This document shows positions 37,401 through 45,899 of a DNA stretch of 64,000 nt, in pieces. The stretch is from Haloactinomyces albus. GTDB taxonomy: Bacteria > Actinomycetota > Actinomycetes > Mycobacteriales > Pseudonocardiaceae. Position 1 is the stretch's first letter. Each line of letters begins with the position of its first letter. The stretch covers positions 3,472,001 through 3,536,000 of the forward strand of contig NZ_JAVDXW010000001.1 of NCBI RefSeq assembly GCF_031458135.1. Direction: 5' to 3'. The position numbers and the translations under genes are program-made. Under the pieces are notes generated by a model. The model saw only the letters and a list, made by a program, of their open reading frames with translations, was not told the DNA's origin and searched no databases.

Positions 37401-38132
37401 TCAGCAGTGCACCTCGCGGGCCCGGGACAGCAGTGCGTTGCTGATGTCAGGAGTGCGGGCCTGTTGCGGGGTGCCATCCTGTTGCGGGGTGCCGCCCTGC
37501 GGATCGTGCTGCCTGCCCCAGGCCTTCAGGCGCTGCAGCACCTGCTTGGCTTCCTGGGTCGTTTTGATGCCATCGAACTCCGTCCCGAGGGCGAGGTCGA
37601 CCGCGGCGTCCGTGCGCTGGTCCCGAACCAGTTGTGCGCACGGCACGATCAGGCTGAGCGTACGAGCGGCCCCGACCCCGGCCTGGCCGAACCGGATCTG
37701 GGCGTGGCACTGCATGTTGAGGTTGCTGTAGATCGGATCGTTGGCGGGTTCTCCCCCCTTGCCGAAACCGAGATTGCCCAGTTCCTTGCTGATCAGTGTC
37801 GCCTGGTTGCTTTCGCCGTTGCTGTTGAGTACCCGGACCTGCACATCCTGCGGGGGGATGGGCGCGACCGTGTTGAGCGCGTCCCGGGGGAGCATCTTGC
37901 CCAGTTCGGGGGTGTCGGACGTGGTCGACGCCGCCGGGGAAGGCGCTGTGGTCGGCGGACTGGGCGGAGCGCATCGGGTGGCCATTTCGATGGTCTCCGT
38001 CGTGCCGAAGACCCTGCTCCACAGCACCCCCGACAGGACCACGAGGACAGCCAGCACCACGAGAGCCGGTAGCGGTCGCCGTCGCTTGTATCGGGGGCCC
38101 CGCTGCCCCTGCCTTGAGCTTGCGGCAGACAC
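37401..38132 (-). CDS. cei: Envelope integrity protein Cei (LytR_C domain)
   Basis: A 243-residue membrane-anchored protein. A basic N-terminus (RYKRRRP) and one transmembrane helix (ALVVLAVLVVLSGVLW) are followed by a Pro/Thr-rich linker and an extracytoplasmic LytR_C-type domain (DVQVRVLNSNGESNQATLISKEL) containing three cysteines. In M. tuberculosis the corresponding Rv2700 is needed for envelope integrity and virulence. The C-terminus contains a duplicated GGTPQQ/DGTPQQ unit from a 17-bp repeat (about 37462-37496). Confidence 0.9.
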   Translation of the reverse strand: MSAASSRQGQRGPRYKRRRPLPALVVLAVLVVLSGVLWSRVFGTTETIEMATRCAPPSPPTTAPSPAASTTSDTPELGKMLPRDALNTVAPIPPQDVQVRVLNSNGESNQATLISKELGNLGFGKGGEPANDPIYSNLNMQCHAQIRFGQAGVGAARTLSLIVPCAQLVRDQRTDAAVDLALGTEFDGIKTTQEAKQVLQRLKAWGRQHDPQGGTPQQDGTPQQARTPDISNALLSRAREVHC

Positions 38133-38668
38133 GTTTCTGCGACCCTCCCCTGATCGGCGCCGTGTTTCGGCGAGTAACGATGTCGTGGTGATCAGCCTAG
38201 GCGTTGTGGCGGTGTTGCGCGTTTCTCGACGAGGGGTTGTGTCGGAGTTGTTGTCCGATCCCCGTCGTGGTCACGGCTCCATTGCGATCGTGGCCTCTCG
38301 AGGCCATAGGCCCCGTCGTGCTCGTGGTCGCCCCTGCGCCGCATGGCATCACGGGGCGGTGGCGTCGGCAACCTCTGCGCCGGATGTGGGGAGCCGACGT
38401 GAGGGGACCACTCGAGCCTGATGCAACGAACACCACACATACGGGTGACCCGATGCGTATCGGCGCCGTAAATGAGCTACCCTCTCCGCGCTCCACGCTG
38501 TGACGGACGGGAGCGATCCGCTCGTTTCGGGAACGGCGTTTCGGGGGAACTTGGAGCGCAGCAGGACGAGACCTCCGTCACGTGAGCCTGCGGGCACAAA
38601 TTCAGGCCCTGGAACGTTAACCAGCGGCACACCATTGCACATCTTCACAAACGCAGGGGTGAAATACG
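38133..38668. other. Divergent intergenic region, 536 bases
   Basis: The gap lies between cei (minus) and the DUF4193 gene (plus). No gene with good composition is seen. It has a 14-base near-palindrome GGCCTCTCGAGGCC at 38292-38305 and becomes more A/T-rich toward the DUF4193 start (38590-38665), where a long leader or promoter is likely. No known RNA motif was recognised. Confidence 0.4.
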
Positions 38669-38971
38669 ATGGCGACCGACTACGATGCTCCGCGCCGCAG
38701 CGACTCGGAGGAGCTCGCTGAGGACTCGCTGGAGGAGCTCAAGGCCAAGCGCAACGATGCGCAATCCGGCGTCGTCGACGCCGACGAATCGGAAATGGCG
38801 GAGAACTTCGAACTGCCGGGTGCCGATCTCTCCGGCGAGGAGATGACCGTCAAGGTGCTGCCGAAGCAGGCGGACGAGTTCACCTGCTCCAGCTGCTTCC
38901 TCGTGCACCACCGCAGCCGGCTGGCCGAGGAACGCAACGGTCAACTGGTTTGCCGCGACTGCGCGGCATGA
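38669..38971 (+). CDS. DUF4193 family zinc-ribbon protein
   Basis: A 100-residue acidic protein, one of the most conserved small proteins of actinobacteria (Rv2699c in M. tuberculosis). It starts ATDYDAPRR, has a Glu/Asp-rich middle and ends in a zinc ribbon: C-S-S-C (TCSSCFLVHHRSRLAE) and CRDC. The ATG at 38669 is preceded by AGGGGTGAA. The function is unknown; similar proteins have been suggested to associate with RNA polymerase, but nothing in this sequence proves it. Confidence 0.92.
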   Translation: MATDYDAPRRSDSEELAEDSLEELKAKRNDAQSGVVDADESEMAENFELPGADLSGEEMTVKVLPKQADEFTCSSCFLVHHRSRLAEERNGQLVCRDCAA

Positions 38972-39002
38972 CGCCGGTGACGGCATCAAGCCGCCTACGG
39001 AT

Positions 39003-39039
39003 GAGACCGGGCACACGCGGGGTGCGGGTGCTCGGTCTC
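39003..39039 (+). terminator. Terminator downstream of the DUF4193 gene
   Basis: GAGACCGGGCAC (39003-39014) pairs with GTGCTCGGTCTC (39028-39039) over 12 bp with one G-T pair; the plus strand continues TCGTTT. Confidence 0.65.
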
Positions 39040-39122
39040 TCGTTTCGGAGGCTGTTTCCGCTGTGCTCGGCAAGACCTGTGCTCGGCGGGTGGGAAATTC
39101 CGTGCCCACTCGGTGGATCGAC

Positions 39123-39629
39123 TCAGTGGGGTGTGAGGACCTCGGTGAGCTCCTTCGGACGCCGCGTGCTGACGATCCAGTAGGGCGTGGGGTCGTTGTC
39201 GTCGTCGAGCCAGATGCGAACGGCACTGCGCGCCCACGGACGGTGCACGATGAATGCCGCGGGATCGAGCTCGGGCCCGAGGGCCCGTTGCTTCTCCGAT
39301 GGGTTGATGACCTCGGCGTCGGCGATGAACCGCAGGGGCAGGCGTGCGTCACCGGCCACCAGTTCGCCGCCGGTGACCTCGATTCGGGTGCGACTCAACC
39401 ACAGCAGCACGGCCACGGCCGCCGGGATCAGGACGGCATAGGGCAACCAGGCCCGGAACCCGGGGTAACCCAGGTGCACCTCGGCAGCCAGCAGGACGGC
39501 CGCGGCGATCGGCAGCGGCCATATCCACCACGAGGCGTACAGACGTTCGCGGAACGTGGAAGCCTCCTCGGTGCTGCTCGACTCGCCCGCCAGGCCCTCG
39601 GAAGCGACTGCTTCTGAACTCTCCGACAC
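39123..39629 (-). CDS. DUF3093 family membrane protein
   Basis: A 168-residue protein with two closely spaced transmembrane helices ([17 protein letters not shown] and [14 protein letters not shown]) followed by a PH-like beta domain containing [15 protein letters not shown] and [24 protein letters not shown], the family's conserved end. GTG 39629 lies 24 bases from the divergent dut start, so the two share a promoter region. It corresponds to Rv2698. The function is unknown. Confidence 0.88.
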   Translation of the reverse strand: MSESSEAVASEGLAGESSSTEEASTFRERLYASWWIWPLPIAAAVLLAAEVHLGYPGFRAWLPYAVLIPAAVAVLLWLSRTRIEVTGGELVAGDARLPLRFIADAEVINPSEKQRALGPELDPAAFIVHRPWARSAVRIWLDDDNDPTPYWIVSTRRPKELTEVLTPH

Positions 39630-39653
39630 GTCTTCAGGGTAGTCTCGCCGTCC

Positions 39654-40148
39654 GTGTCGAGCGTAAAGGTCCTGCTGACTCGTGTTGACCCCGATGTCCC
39701 CGTGCCCACGTATGCCGAACTCGGTGATGCCGGTGCCGATCTGGTGACCACGACCGATGTGGTGTTGGCACCGGGCAGGCGCGCCCTGGTGGGGACCGGT
39801 ATCGCCCTCGCTCTTCCGGAGGGGTATGCCGGTTTCGTGCATCCACGTTCCGGACTGGCGGCCAGGATGGGGCTCGGTGTGGTCAATGCTCCCGGCACCG
39901 TGGACGCCGGATACCGCGGTGAGGTCAAAGTGTGTCTGATCAACCATGATCATCACGCGGACGTGTCGCTGCGTCGGGGTGATCGCATCGCGCAGTTGGT
40001 GGTACAGCGGGTGGAGCATGCGATTTTCGACGAGGTCGATGAGCTGCCAGAGTCTCGGCGAGGCGCCGGTGGTTACGGATCCACCGGCGGACACGAAGCG
40101 TTGAGGGCGCCGGTGGACTCCGGAGCCGAGCGCAGGACGGAGGTCTGA
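39654..40148 (+). CDS. dut: dUTP diphosphatase Dut
   Basis: Hydrolyses dUTP to dUMP, keeping uracil out of DNA and supplying dTMP synthesis. All five trimeric-dUTPase motifs are present: [40 protein letters not shown] and [10 protein letters not shown]. It is 164 residues with a short C-terminal extension after motif 5. The GTG start at 39654 has little ribosome site and may be leaderless. It is followed by the DUF3710 gene after 4 bases. Confidence 0.96.
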   Translation: MSSVKVLLTRVDPDVPVPTYAELGDAGADLVTTTDVVLAPGRRALVGTGIALALPEGYAGFVHPRSGLAARMGLGVVNAPGTVDAGYRGEVKVCLINHDHHADVSLRRGDRIAQLVVQRVEHAIFDEVDELPESRRGAGGYGSTGGHEALRAPVDSGAERRTEV

Positions 40149-40152
40149 GGAC

Positions 40153-40788
40153 ATGTTCGGTTGGGGTCGCCGCCGCGAGCGGCGTACGCAAGCCGATGAA
40201 GAGGATGCGCTTGTCGAGGACGACGGGCATGTCGCGGCCGACGTGGAGATCGGTGGCCCCTACGATGTTGCCGATGCGCCGTCCGACGAGGTCGAACGTC
40301 TCGACCTGGGCTCGGTGCGTCTACCGGTACCCGAGGGCAGTCAGCTGCAGGTGGAGGTCGATCCGGCCGGACCGGTGCGTGCGGTGCACTTGTTGACGCA
40401 CGTGGGACGTCTCACCGTCAGTGCTTTTGCCGCGCCCAAGACGAGCGAACTCTGGCAGGAGGTCCGCAAGGAACTCGGCGAACAGCTGCGCTCCGACGGG
40501 GCGAAGGTGCGCGTCGAGGACGGTGAATGGGGACCGGAATTGATGGCCGACACCTCCCAGGCCGTACTGCGGTTCGTGGGTGTGGACGGTCCGCGCTGGC
40601 TGCTGCGCGGAGTGGCCGCTGCTTCCGCGGAGAACATCGATGCTTGTGGGAAGCTGCTGTACGCACTGATCGACGAGACGGTGGTGGTACGAGGTGCGGA
40701 ACCGATGCCGGTGCGCACCCCGCTGCCGATCGAACTTCCCGAGGAGATAGCCAGGCACATCGAGCAGGCGCAGGAACAGGACGAGTAG
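40153..40788 (+). CDS. DUF3710 family protein
   Basis: A 211-residue acidic protein starting MFGWGRRRERR, with a conserved core (RLPVPEGSQLQVEV; LWQEVRKELGEQLRSDG; WGPELMADT; RWLLRGVAAA). Its position after dut and before an OB-fold gene is the order Rv2697c-Rv2696c-Rv2694c of M. tuberculosis. No catalytic motif is seen and no membrane segment. The function is unknown. Confidence 0.9.
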   Translation: MFGWGRRRERRTQADEEDALVEDDGHVAADVEIGGPYDVADAPSDEVERLDLGSVRLPVPEGSQLQVEVDPAGPVRAVHLLTHVGRLTVSAFAAPKTSELWQEVRKELGEQLRSDGAKVRVEDGEWGPELMADTSQAVLRFVGVDGPRWLLRGVAAASAENIDACGKLLYALIDETVVVRGAEPMPVRTPLPIELPEEIARHIEQAQEQDE

Positions 40789-40997
40789 CGGGATCGGCCG
40801 CCGTCGCGCCTGCGGAAGCCCGCCGCGAAGGTTCCACCGCGAAGGTGCAGCCTGGTGCATTCCGCCGAGTAAATGAGTCCGATCGTGGGTATCGAGGTCG
40901 AATTCCCGTCGGGATGGCGACCGTGACTGTCCCGGCGGGCTACGCTGGATCCCGGACGGGCTGCGAAGCCGGGCCCCGAGGCGCACAGGAGCGCTAG

Positions 40998-41375
40998 ATG
41001 AGCAACACCAGAGGTGGTTACCTTCGCCGCCTCGTACGTCGCCTCACCAGCGACGTTGCTGAACTCGACGCCGATGATCTCTCGGAGAGGTCGCAGGCGG
41101 TGGGCGCGCAACGTGCATGTGATTGCCAGTGCGGCCAGCAGGCCGTGGTGCTGGGCAGGCTGCGGAGTGTGGGACTGGCGCCGAAGGCGTCGGCTCCCAC
41201 TTTGGAAGCCGAGTTGTTCGACGGCACCGACGGGGTCACGCTGGTATGGCTGGGCCGTCGCCGGATCAGCGGAATCGAGCCGGGGCGGACAATCAAGGCA
41301 CGGGGCCGGATCGCCGTCCGGGACGGCCACAAGGTTCTCTACAACCCCTACTACGAGTTGCAGAACACCGCATGA
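40998..41375 (+). CDS. OB-fold nucleic-acid-binding protein
   Basis: A 125-residue protein. After a helical N-terminus (GGYLRRLVRRLTSDVAELDADDL) there is a compact OB-fold: VVLGRLRSVGLAP, LEAELFDGTDGVTLVWLGRRRISGI, RTIKARGRIAVRDGHKVLYNPYYEL. It resembles the tRNA-anticodon/RecG-wedge type OB domain and the mycobacterial protein Rv2694c. The ATG follows CAGGAGCGC. Its stop overlaps the start of the DUF3159 gene (ATGA), so the two are translationally coupled. Confidence 0.88.
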   Translation: MSNTRGGYLRRLVRRLTSDVAELDADDLSERSQAVGAQRACDCQCGQQAVVLGRLRSVGLAPKASAPTLEAELFDGTDGVTLVWLGRRRISGIEPGRTIKARGRIAVRDGHKVLYNPYYELQNTA

Positions 41376-42175
41376 GCGAAACCAGGCCATTCGAACCCGA
41401 CGATCGATCATCGCACGTGGACGACGATGCCGGGGAGCGGTCCGCCGGATACGCATCCGCCCTGGGCGGTTCCCCGGGCAGCGGTGCGCGGAGCGGGGAC
41501 TCCGAGGCGAAGGATGCGCAGCAGACCCTGCTCGAGCAGATGGGCGGTGTCAGTGGTCTCGCCTACTCCGCCGTGCCGATCATCGTGTTCGTGGTGATGA
41601 ATTCCTTGACGAGCATGGTGCCTGCGATCTGGACCGCGATCGGGGTCGCGCTGGCGATCTCGGTCGCACGAATCGTACGCAAGGAACCGTTGCAGCCTGC
41701 GATCTCCGGTGTGATCGGGGTTGCCGTGTGCTCGTTCATCGCCTATCGAACCGGTGATGCCAAGGGTTTCTTCCTGCTGGGTATCTGGACCAGCCTCGTC
41801 TACGGAGGGGCATTTCTGCTCTCGCTGCTCGTGCGCTGGCCGCTGATCGGCGTTGCCTGGTCCGCGCTGAACGGGCTGGGATTCTCCTGGCGCCACCAGC
41901 GCAAGGCCCTGCTCGGTTACGATCTGGCGACGCTGGCCTGGACGGTGGTGTTCGCCGCCAAGTTCATCGTCCAGCAGTGGCTCTATGTCGCCGACGAGAC
42001 CGCCTGGCTTGCCTTCGCTCGCATCGCGATGGGCTATCCGCTCACCGGTTTGGCACTGATCGTGACCGTGTGGGCGATTCGACGGGCCGCCAGGGTTGCC
42101 GACGAGGAGAAGCCCGCGGATTCCACACCTCGGGGTGAAGCTCCCACGGCACGGCCACGCCCCTCGACCGGATAA
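41372..42175 (+). CDS. DUF3159 family membrane protein
   Basis: A 267-residue protein with a polar N-terminus, then the family segment TLLEQMGGVSGLAYSAVP and about five or six transmembrane helices, ending in a charged Pro-rich tail. It corresponds to Rv2693c. The coupling to the OB-fold gene is conserved in gene order. Some relatives are annotated as intracellular septation-like proteins, but the sequence gives no firm function. Confidence 0.85.
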   Translation: MSETRPFEPDDRSSHVDDDAGERSAGYASALGGSPGSGARSGDSEAKDAQQTLLEQMGGVSGLAYSAVPIIVFVVMNSLTSMVPAIWTAIGVALAISVARIVRKEPLQPAISGVIGVAVCSFIAYRTGDAKGFFLLGIWTSLVYGGAFLLSLLVRWPLIGVAWSALNGLGFSWRHQRKALLGYDLATLAWTVVFAAKFIVQQWLYVADETAWLAFARIAMGYPLTGLALIVTVWAIRRAARVADEEKPADSTPRGEAPTARPRPSTG

Positions 42176-42226
42176 GAGGCACCGGCGACGGTGCTGCTGC
42201 TCGCAGGCCGCCCCGGCTGCTCCTGC

Positions 42227-42261
42227 CCGACCGGAGCGGTGGTCAGGAACGCTCCGGTCGG
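42227..42261. terminator. Terminator between the DUF3159 gene and ceoC
   Basis: Perfect 11-bp arms CCGACCGGAGC (42227-42237) and GCTCCGGTCGG (42251-42261), loop of 13; the right arm overlaps the last codons of ceoC. Confidence 0.7.
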
Positions 42262-42914
42262 TTGTGGACCGTGGCGAGGATCTGCTCTTCGACGTTCTCG
42301 GTGGCCACGAACAGCATCTCGTCACCGGCTTCGAGCGGATCGTCGGGTTGGGGAACGATCACCCGGCCGCCACGCAGAATCGTGACCAGCGCCGCATCCG
42401 TGGGCAATGTGAGGTCACGAACCCGCCGCCCGGCCAGCGGTGTGTCCTCCGGCAAGGTCATCTCCACGAGATTCGCCTGTCCCTGGCGCAGGGTCATCAG
42501 CCGAACCAGTTCTCCCACGTTCACCGCTTCCTCGACCATCGCGGCGAGCATGCGTGGAGTGGAGACCGCGACGTCCACGCCCCAGGCTTCGGTGAACAGC
42601 CACTCGTTGCGGGGTTCGTTGACACGGGCTGCCACACGCTGCACGGCGAATTCGGTCTTGGTCAGCAGGGAAACCACGAGGTTGACCTTGTCGTCGCCGG
42701 TGGCAGCGATGACCACATCGCAGCGCTCGACGCCTGCCTCTTCGAGGGAGGCCAGTTCGCAGGCGTCGGCGTGGACCCACTCCGCGCGCGGAATGCTCGC
42801 AGGCTGGTGATTGTGACTGCTTCGCTCGATCAGCATGACCTCGTGGCCACCGTCGAGCAGTTCCCGTGCGATGGATTGACCGACCGCGCCGGCCCCCGCG
42901 ATCGCGACGCGCAT
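42243..42914 (-). CDS. ceoC: TrkA-type RCK protein CeoC
   Basis: A 223-residue cytoplasmic potassium-transport regulator. The N-terminal Rossmann domain starts VAIAGAGAVGQSIARELL (GxGxxG) with the acidic ribose ligand in MLIERS; the C-terminal TrkA_C domain (LPTDAALVTILRGGRVIVPQPDDPLEAGDEMLFV) is complete. It lies immediately after ceoB on the same strand. RCK proteins usually bind NAD(H), ATP/ADP or c-di-AMP and gate a K+ channel or transporter; none of the Trk membrane subunits is nearby, but a KimA-like permease is. Confidence 0.93.
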   Translation of the reverse strand: MRVAIAGAGAVGQSIARELLDGGHEVMLIERSSHNHQPASIPRAEWVHADACELASLEEAGVERCDVVIAATGDDKVNLVVSLLTKTEFAVQRVAARVNEPRNEWLFTEAWGVDVAVSTPRMLAAMVEEAVNVGELVRLMTLRQGQANLVEMTLPEDTPLAGRRVRDLTLPTDAALVTILRGGRVIVPQPDDPLEAGDEMLFVATENVEEQILATVHNRPERS

Positions 42915-43580
42915 TTATTCGTTCTCCTCGGGTGCTCGCTGGGCTGTCGCGGTGACGTCGGTGACCGTGCCGGACAACGCCGCGACGTAGACCGTGTCAT
43001 CGGCTTGCACGATCGTGCCCGGCTCGGGCAGGACGCCCGTACCGAAACGCATGATGAACGCCACACGGGATCCCGTCGCTCTCTCCAGTTCGGAGACGCG
43101 GTGACCGATCCAGTTGTCGTGCAGCGGCAGCTGTAGTACCGCCACCGTGCCCGAGGGTTCACGCCATTCCGTTGCCACTCCCTCGGGCAGGAGCATGCGC
43201 AGGAAGCGATCCGTGGTCCACGGAACGGTGGCCACGGTGGGAATCCCCAGCCGTTGATAGACCTCGGCACGCTTCGGGTCGTAGATCCTGGCCACGACGT
43301 GGTCCACGCCGAACGTTTCGCGGGCGACCCGTGCGGAGACGATATTGGAGTTGTCCCCGTTCGACACGGCCGCGAATGCCGCGGCCTTCTCGATTCCCGC
43401 TTCGACCAGGACATCCCGGTCGATGCCGTTGCCGGTGATCCGGTATCCGCCGAAATCTCTGTTCAGGCGGCGAAAAGCCTGGGCGTCCCTGTCCACAACG
43501 GCAACGGTGTGATCGAGTCGTTGCAGGGCCGCCGCCAGGGACGCCCCGACCCGGCCGCAGCCCATGATCACCACATGCAC
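42915..43580 (-). CDS. ceoB: TrkA-type RCK protein CeoB
   Basis: A 221-residue partner of CeoC. The Rossmann motif is IMGCGRVGASLAAAL, followed by VAVVDRDAQAFRRL and a TrkA_C domain (VSELERATGSRVAFIMRFGTGVLPEPGTIVQADDTVYV). GTG 43580 has a GAGGAG site; a longer reading from 43679 is rejected. The ceoB-ceoC pair is divergent from the KimA-like permease across about 310 bases, the order seen for Rv2691/Rv2692 and Rv2690c. Confidence 0.93.
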   Translation of the reverse strand: MHVVIMGCGRVGASLAAALQRLDHTVAVVDRDAQAFRRLNRDFGGYRITGNGIDRDVLVEAGIEKAAAFAAVSNGDNSNIVSARVARETFGVDHVVARIYDPKRAEVYQRLGIPTVATVPWTTDRFLRMLLPEGVATEWREPSGTVAVLQLPLHDNWIGHRVSELERATGSRVAFIMRFGTGVLPEPGTIVQADDTVYVAALSGTVTDVTATAQRAPEENE

Positions 43581-43892
43581 GACCCGTCTCCTCGTCGCAG
43601 GTTGGTTGCCGGCGATGACCTGCTGTGGCCATCGATGCCACTGTGACGGTACCCGCCCGCCTCGCGAAGTGACCGTCACTGCGCGGGACGGTCTGCGTAA
43701 CGGTCACGTCCGGCCACCGGCGCTTCGCGGCGGCGCCGGTTCGAAAACCGTGCTGTGGCGGAGCACGGGCTGATGCACCGTATCGGGTGACAGGGGATTA
43801 CGTCACCAGGTGGGTGGGCGGTGATGTGACGTGAGCGGAATCGATGCCGCCGTGCCACGAGCTCGCCACGGCCGGGGCTTACGCTCTTGCCC
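43581..43892. other. ceoB / permease divergent region, 312 bases
   Basis: No gene is seen. The region holds an 8-bp inverted repeat GTGACCGT (43669-43676) with ACGGTCAC (43700-43707), a further GTGACGGT near 43643, and GGTGAC/GTCACC arms near 43787-43808. No c-di-AMP (ydaO) riboswitch core was recognised upstream of the permease. Confidence 0.45.
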
Positions 43893-45899
43893 GTGTCCAA
43901 GCTCGCAATCGCGGCGAAGCGCTTACTGGTAGGGCAACCGTTCCGCAGCGACCGGTTGTCCCGCACTCGGCTTCCGAAACGGCTGGCTCTTCCGGTGTTC
44001 GCCTCCGACGCCATGTCGTCGGTCGCCTATGCACCGGAAGAGATCTTCCTGGTGCTGTCGGTGGCGGGGCTGTCCGCCTACAGCCTCACCCCCTGGATCG
44101 GTGCGCTGGTGGCGCTGGTCATGCTCACCGTGGTCGCCAGTTATCGGCAGAACGTGCGGGCTTACCCGTCCGGGGGCGGCGACTACGAGGTGGCCACCGT
44201 CAATCTGGGGCGCCGGGCGGGGTTGACCGTGGCCAGCGCGCTGCTCGTGGATTATGTGCTCACCGTCGCGGTCTCGATCTCGTCGGCGGCGGCCACCATC
44301 GGTGCGGTGGTCCCGCTCGTGGCTTCGCACAAGGTCGCGTTCGCGGTGCTGGCCATTGTCGTGCTCACCGCGATCAACCTGCGTGGCGCACGCGAGTCCG
44401 GGGGCTTCATGGCCATCCCCACCTATGCGTTCCTCGTCGGGGTCCTCGGGATGATCGGTTTCGGCCTGTTTCGTGCACTGGTGTTGGATGAGCCGATGCG
44501 TGCCGAGAGTGCGTCGCTGAACATCCAGGGAGAGCCGGGGCAGGCTGCAGGGCTGGCTTTCGTTTTCCTGGTGATGCGTTCGTTCTCCCAGGGAGCAGCG
44601 GCGCTGACGGGGGTCGAGGCGATCAGCAACGGTGTCCCCGCTTTTCGCAAGCCCAAGTCGCGCAATGCGGCGAGCACGCTGCTGATGATGGGCACCATCT
44701 CGGTGATCATGCTCATGGGGCTGATCTTTCTCGCCCGGATCACGGGGGTCCGGATCGCGGAGGACCCGGAAGAACAGATCGTCAACGCGCCCCCCGGTTA
44801 CGAGCAGGACACCATGCTGGCCCAGATCGCCGAGGCGGTGTTCGGTGCCTTCCCGCCGGGTGTCTACTACGTGACCACCGCCACGGCGATCATCCTGATC
44901 CTGGCCGCGAACACCGCGTTCAACGGATTTCCGGTACTGGGTTCGGTACTGGCGCAGGACCGCTACCTGCCGCGGCAGTTCCACACCCGCGGGGACCGTC
45001 TTGCGTTCTCGAACGGCATCGTGTTCCTGGCGGTCTTCGCAATCCTGCTGGTCGTTGCCTTCGATGCACAGGTCACGCAACTGGTGCAGCTCTACGTCGT
45101 GGGCGTGTTCGTGTCCTTCACGGTGAGTCAGATCGGGATGCTGCGACATTGGAACCGGCAGCTGCGTACCGAGACGGACCCCGCCGAACGGCGCCGAATG
45201 CGGCGTTCGCAGGGCATCAACGGTTTCGGCCTGGCCATGACCGGTTCGGTACTGGTGATCGTGCTGTTGACGAAATTCGTCCACGGAGCCTGGATCGCCA
45301 TTGCCGCGATGACGGCCCTGTACCTGCTGATGACCGCGATCCGGCGGCACTACGACCGGGTTGCTCAGGAGCTGCAGGAACACGTGGAACCAGCCGTTCT
45401 GCCCTCTCGGAACTACGCGATCGTGCTGGTTTCCCAGGTGCATCTGCCGACCCTGCGGGCCCTGGCCTATGCCAGAGCCACTCGCCCGGACACCCTGGAG
45501 GCGATCACGGTCAACGTCGACGACGAGGAGACCAGGGCGTTGCGGGCCGCATGGGATGCGGAGAACCTGCCCGTACCCCTGAAGGTCGTCGAGTCCCCTT
45601 ATCGGGAGATCACCCGCCCTGTGGTCGACTATGTCAAGCGCACTCGGCGGGAGAGTCCCCGCGATGTTGTGACGGTGTTCATTCCGGAATATGTCGTCGG
45701 GCACTGGTGGGAGCATCTGCTGCACAACCAGAGCGCATTACGTCTCAAGAGCAGGTTGCTGTTCGAGCCCGGTGTGATGGTGACCAGCGTGCCGTGGCAG
45801 CTGGAATCCTCGACTCGGGTGAATTTCCGTGCGCCCGCGCCCCGGCGGTCGGTGCGCTGGGGAGTAGGGCAGGACGAGAAGGGCAACGGTCGGCGATGA
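43893..45899 (+). CDS. KimA-like APC-superfamily potassium permease
   Basis: A 668-residue transporter with about 12 transmembrane helices (residues ~40-470) and a ~190-residue cytoplasmic C-terminal domain. Segments match what I recall of B. subtilis KimA (YdaO): LPVFASDAMSSVAYAPEEI, AYPSGGGDYEVATVNLG, LVDYVLTVAVSIS, ALTGVEAISNGVPAF, and HNQSALRLKSRLLF near the end. KimA is a K+/H+ symporter inhibited by c-di-AMP. The adjacent RCK pair ceoB/ceoC supports a K+ role. GTG 43893 parallels relatives; a TTG two codons earlier is possible. The stop overlaps the next start (ATGA). Confidence 0.88.
   Translation: MSKLAIAAKRLLVGQPFRSDRLSRTRLPKRLALPVFASDAMSSVAYAPEEIFLVLSVAGLSAYSLTPWIGALVALVMLTVVASYRQNVRAYPSGGGDYEVATVNLGRRAGLTVASALLVDYVLTVAVSISSAAATIGAVVPLVASHKVAFAVLAIVVLTAINLRGARESGGFMAIPTYAFLVGVLGMIGFGLFRALVLDEPMRAESASLNIQGEPGQAAGLAFVFLVMRSFSQGAAALTGVEAISNGVPAFRKPKSRNAASTLLMMGTISVIMLMGLIFLARITGVRIAEDPEEQIVNAPPGYEQDTMLAQIAEAVFGAFPPGVYYVTTATAIILILAANTAFNGFPVLGSVLAQDRYLPRQFHTRGDRLAFSNGIVFLAVFAILLVVAFDAQVTQLVQLYVVGVFVSFTVSQIGMLRHWNRQLRTETDPAERRRMRRSQGINGFGLAMTGSVLVIVLLTKFVHGAWIAIAAMTALYLLMTAIRRHYDRVAQELQEHVEPAVLPSRNYAIVLVSQVHLPTLRALAYARATRPDTLEAITVNVDDEETRALRAAWDAENLPVPLKVVESPYREITRPVVDYVKRTRRESPRDVVTVFIPEYVVGHWWEHLLHNQSALRLKSRLLFEPGVMVTSVPWQLESSTRVNFRAPAPRRSVRWGVGQDEKGNGRR

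Noticed and set aside
38197-38503. Several ~100-codon frames between cei and the DUF4193 gene
   Set aside because: Overlapping readings occur on both strands with Arg/Ser/Pro-rich shadow composition and no ribosome sites.
43708-43892. A ydaO-type c-di-AMP riboswitch upstream of the KimA-like permease
   Set aside because: The conserved core elements I know of were not found in the 185 bases before the start.
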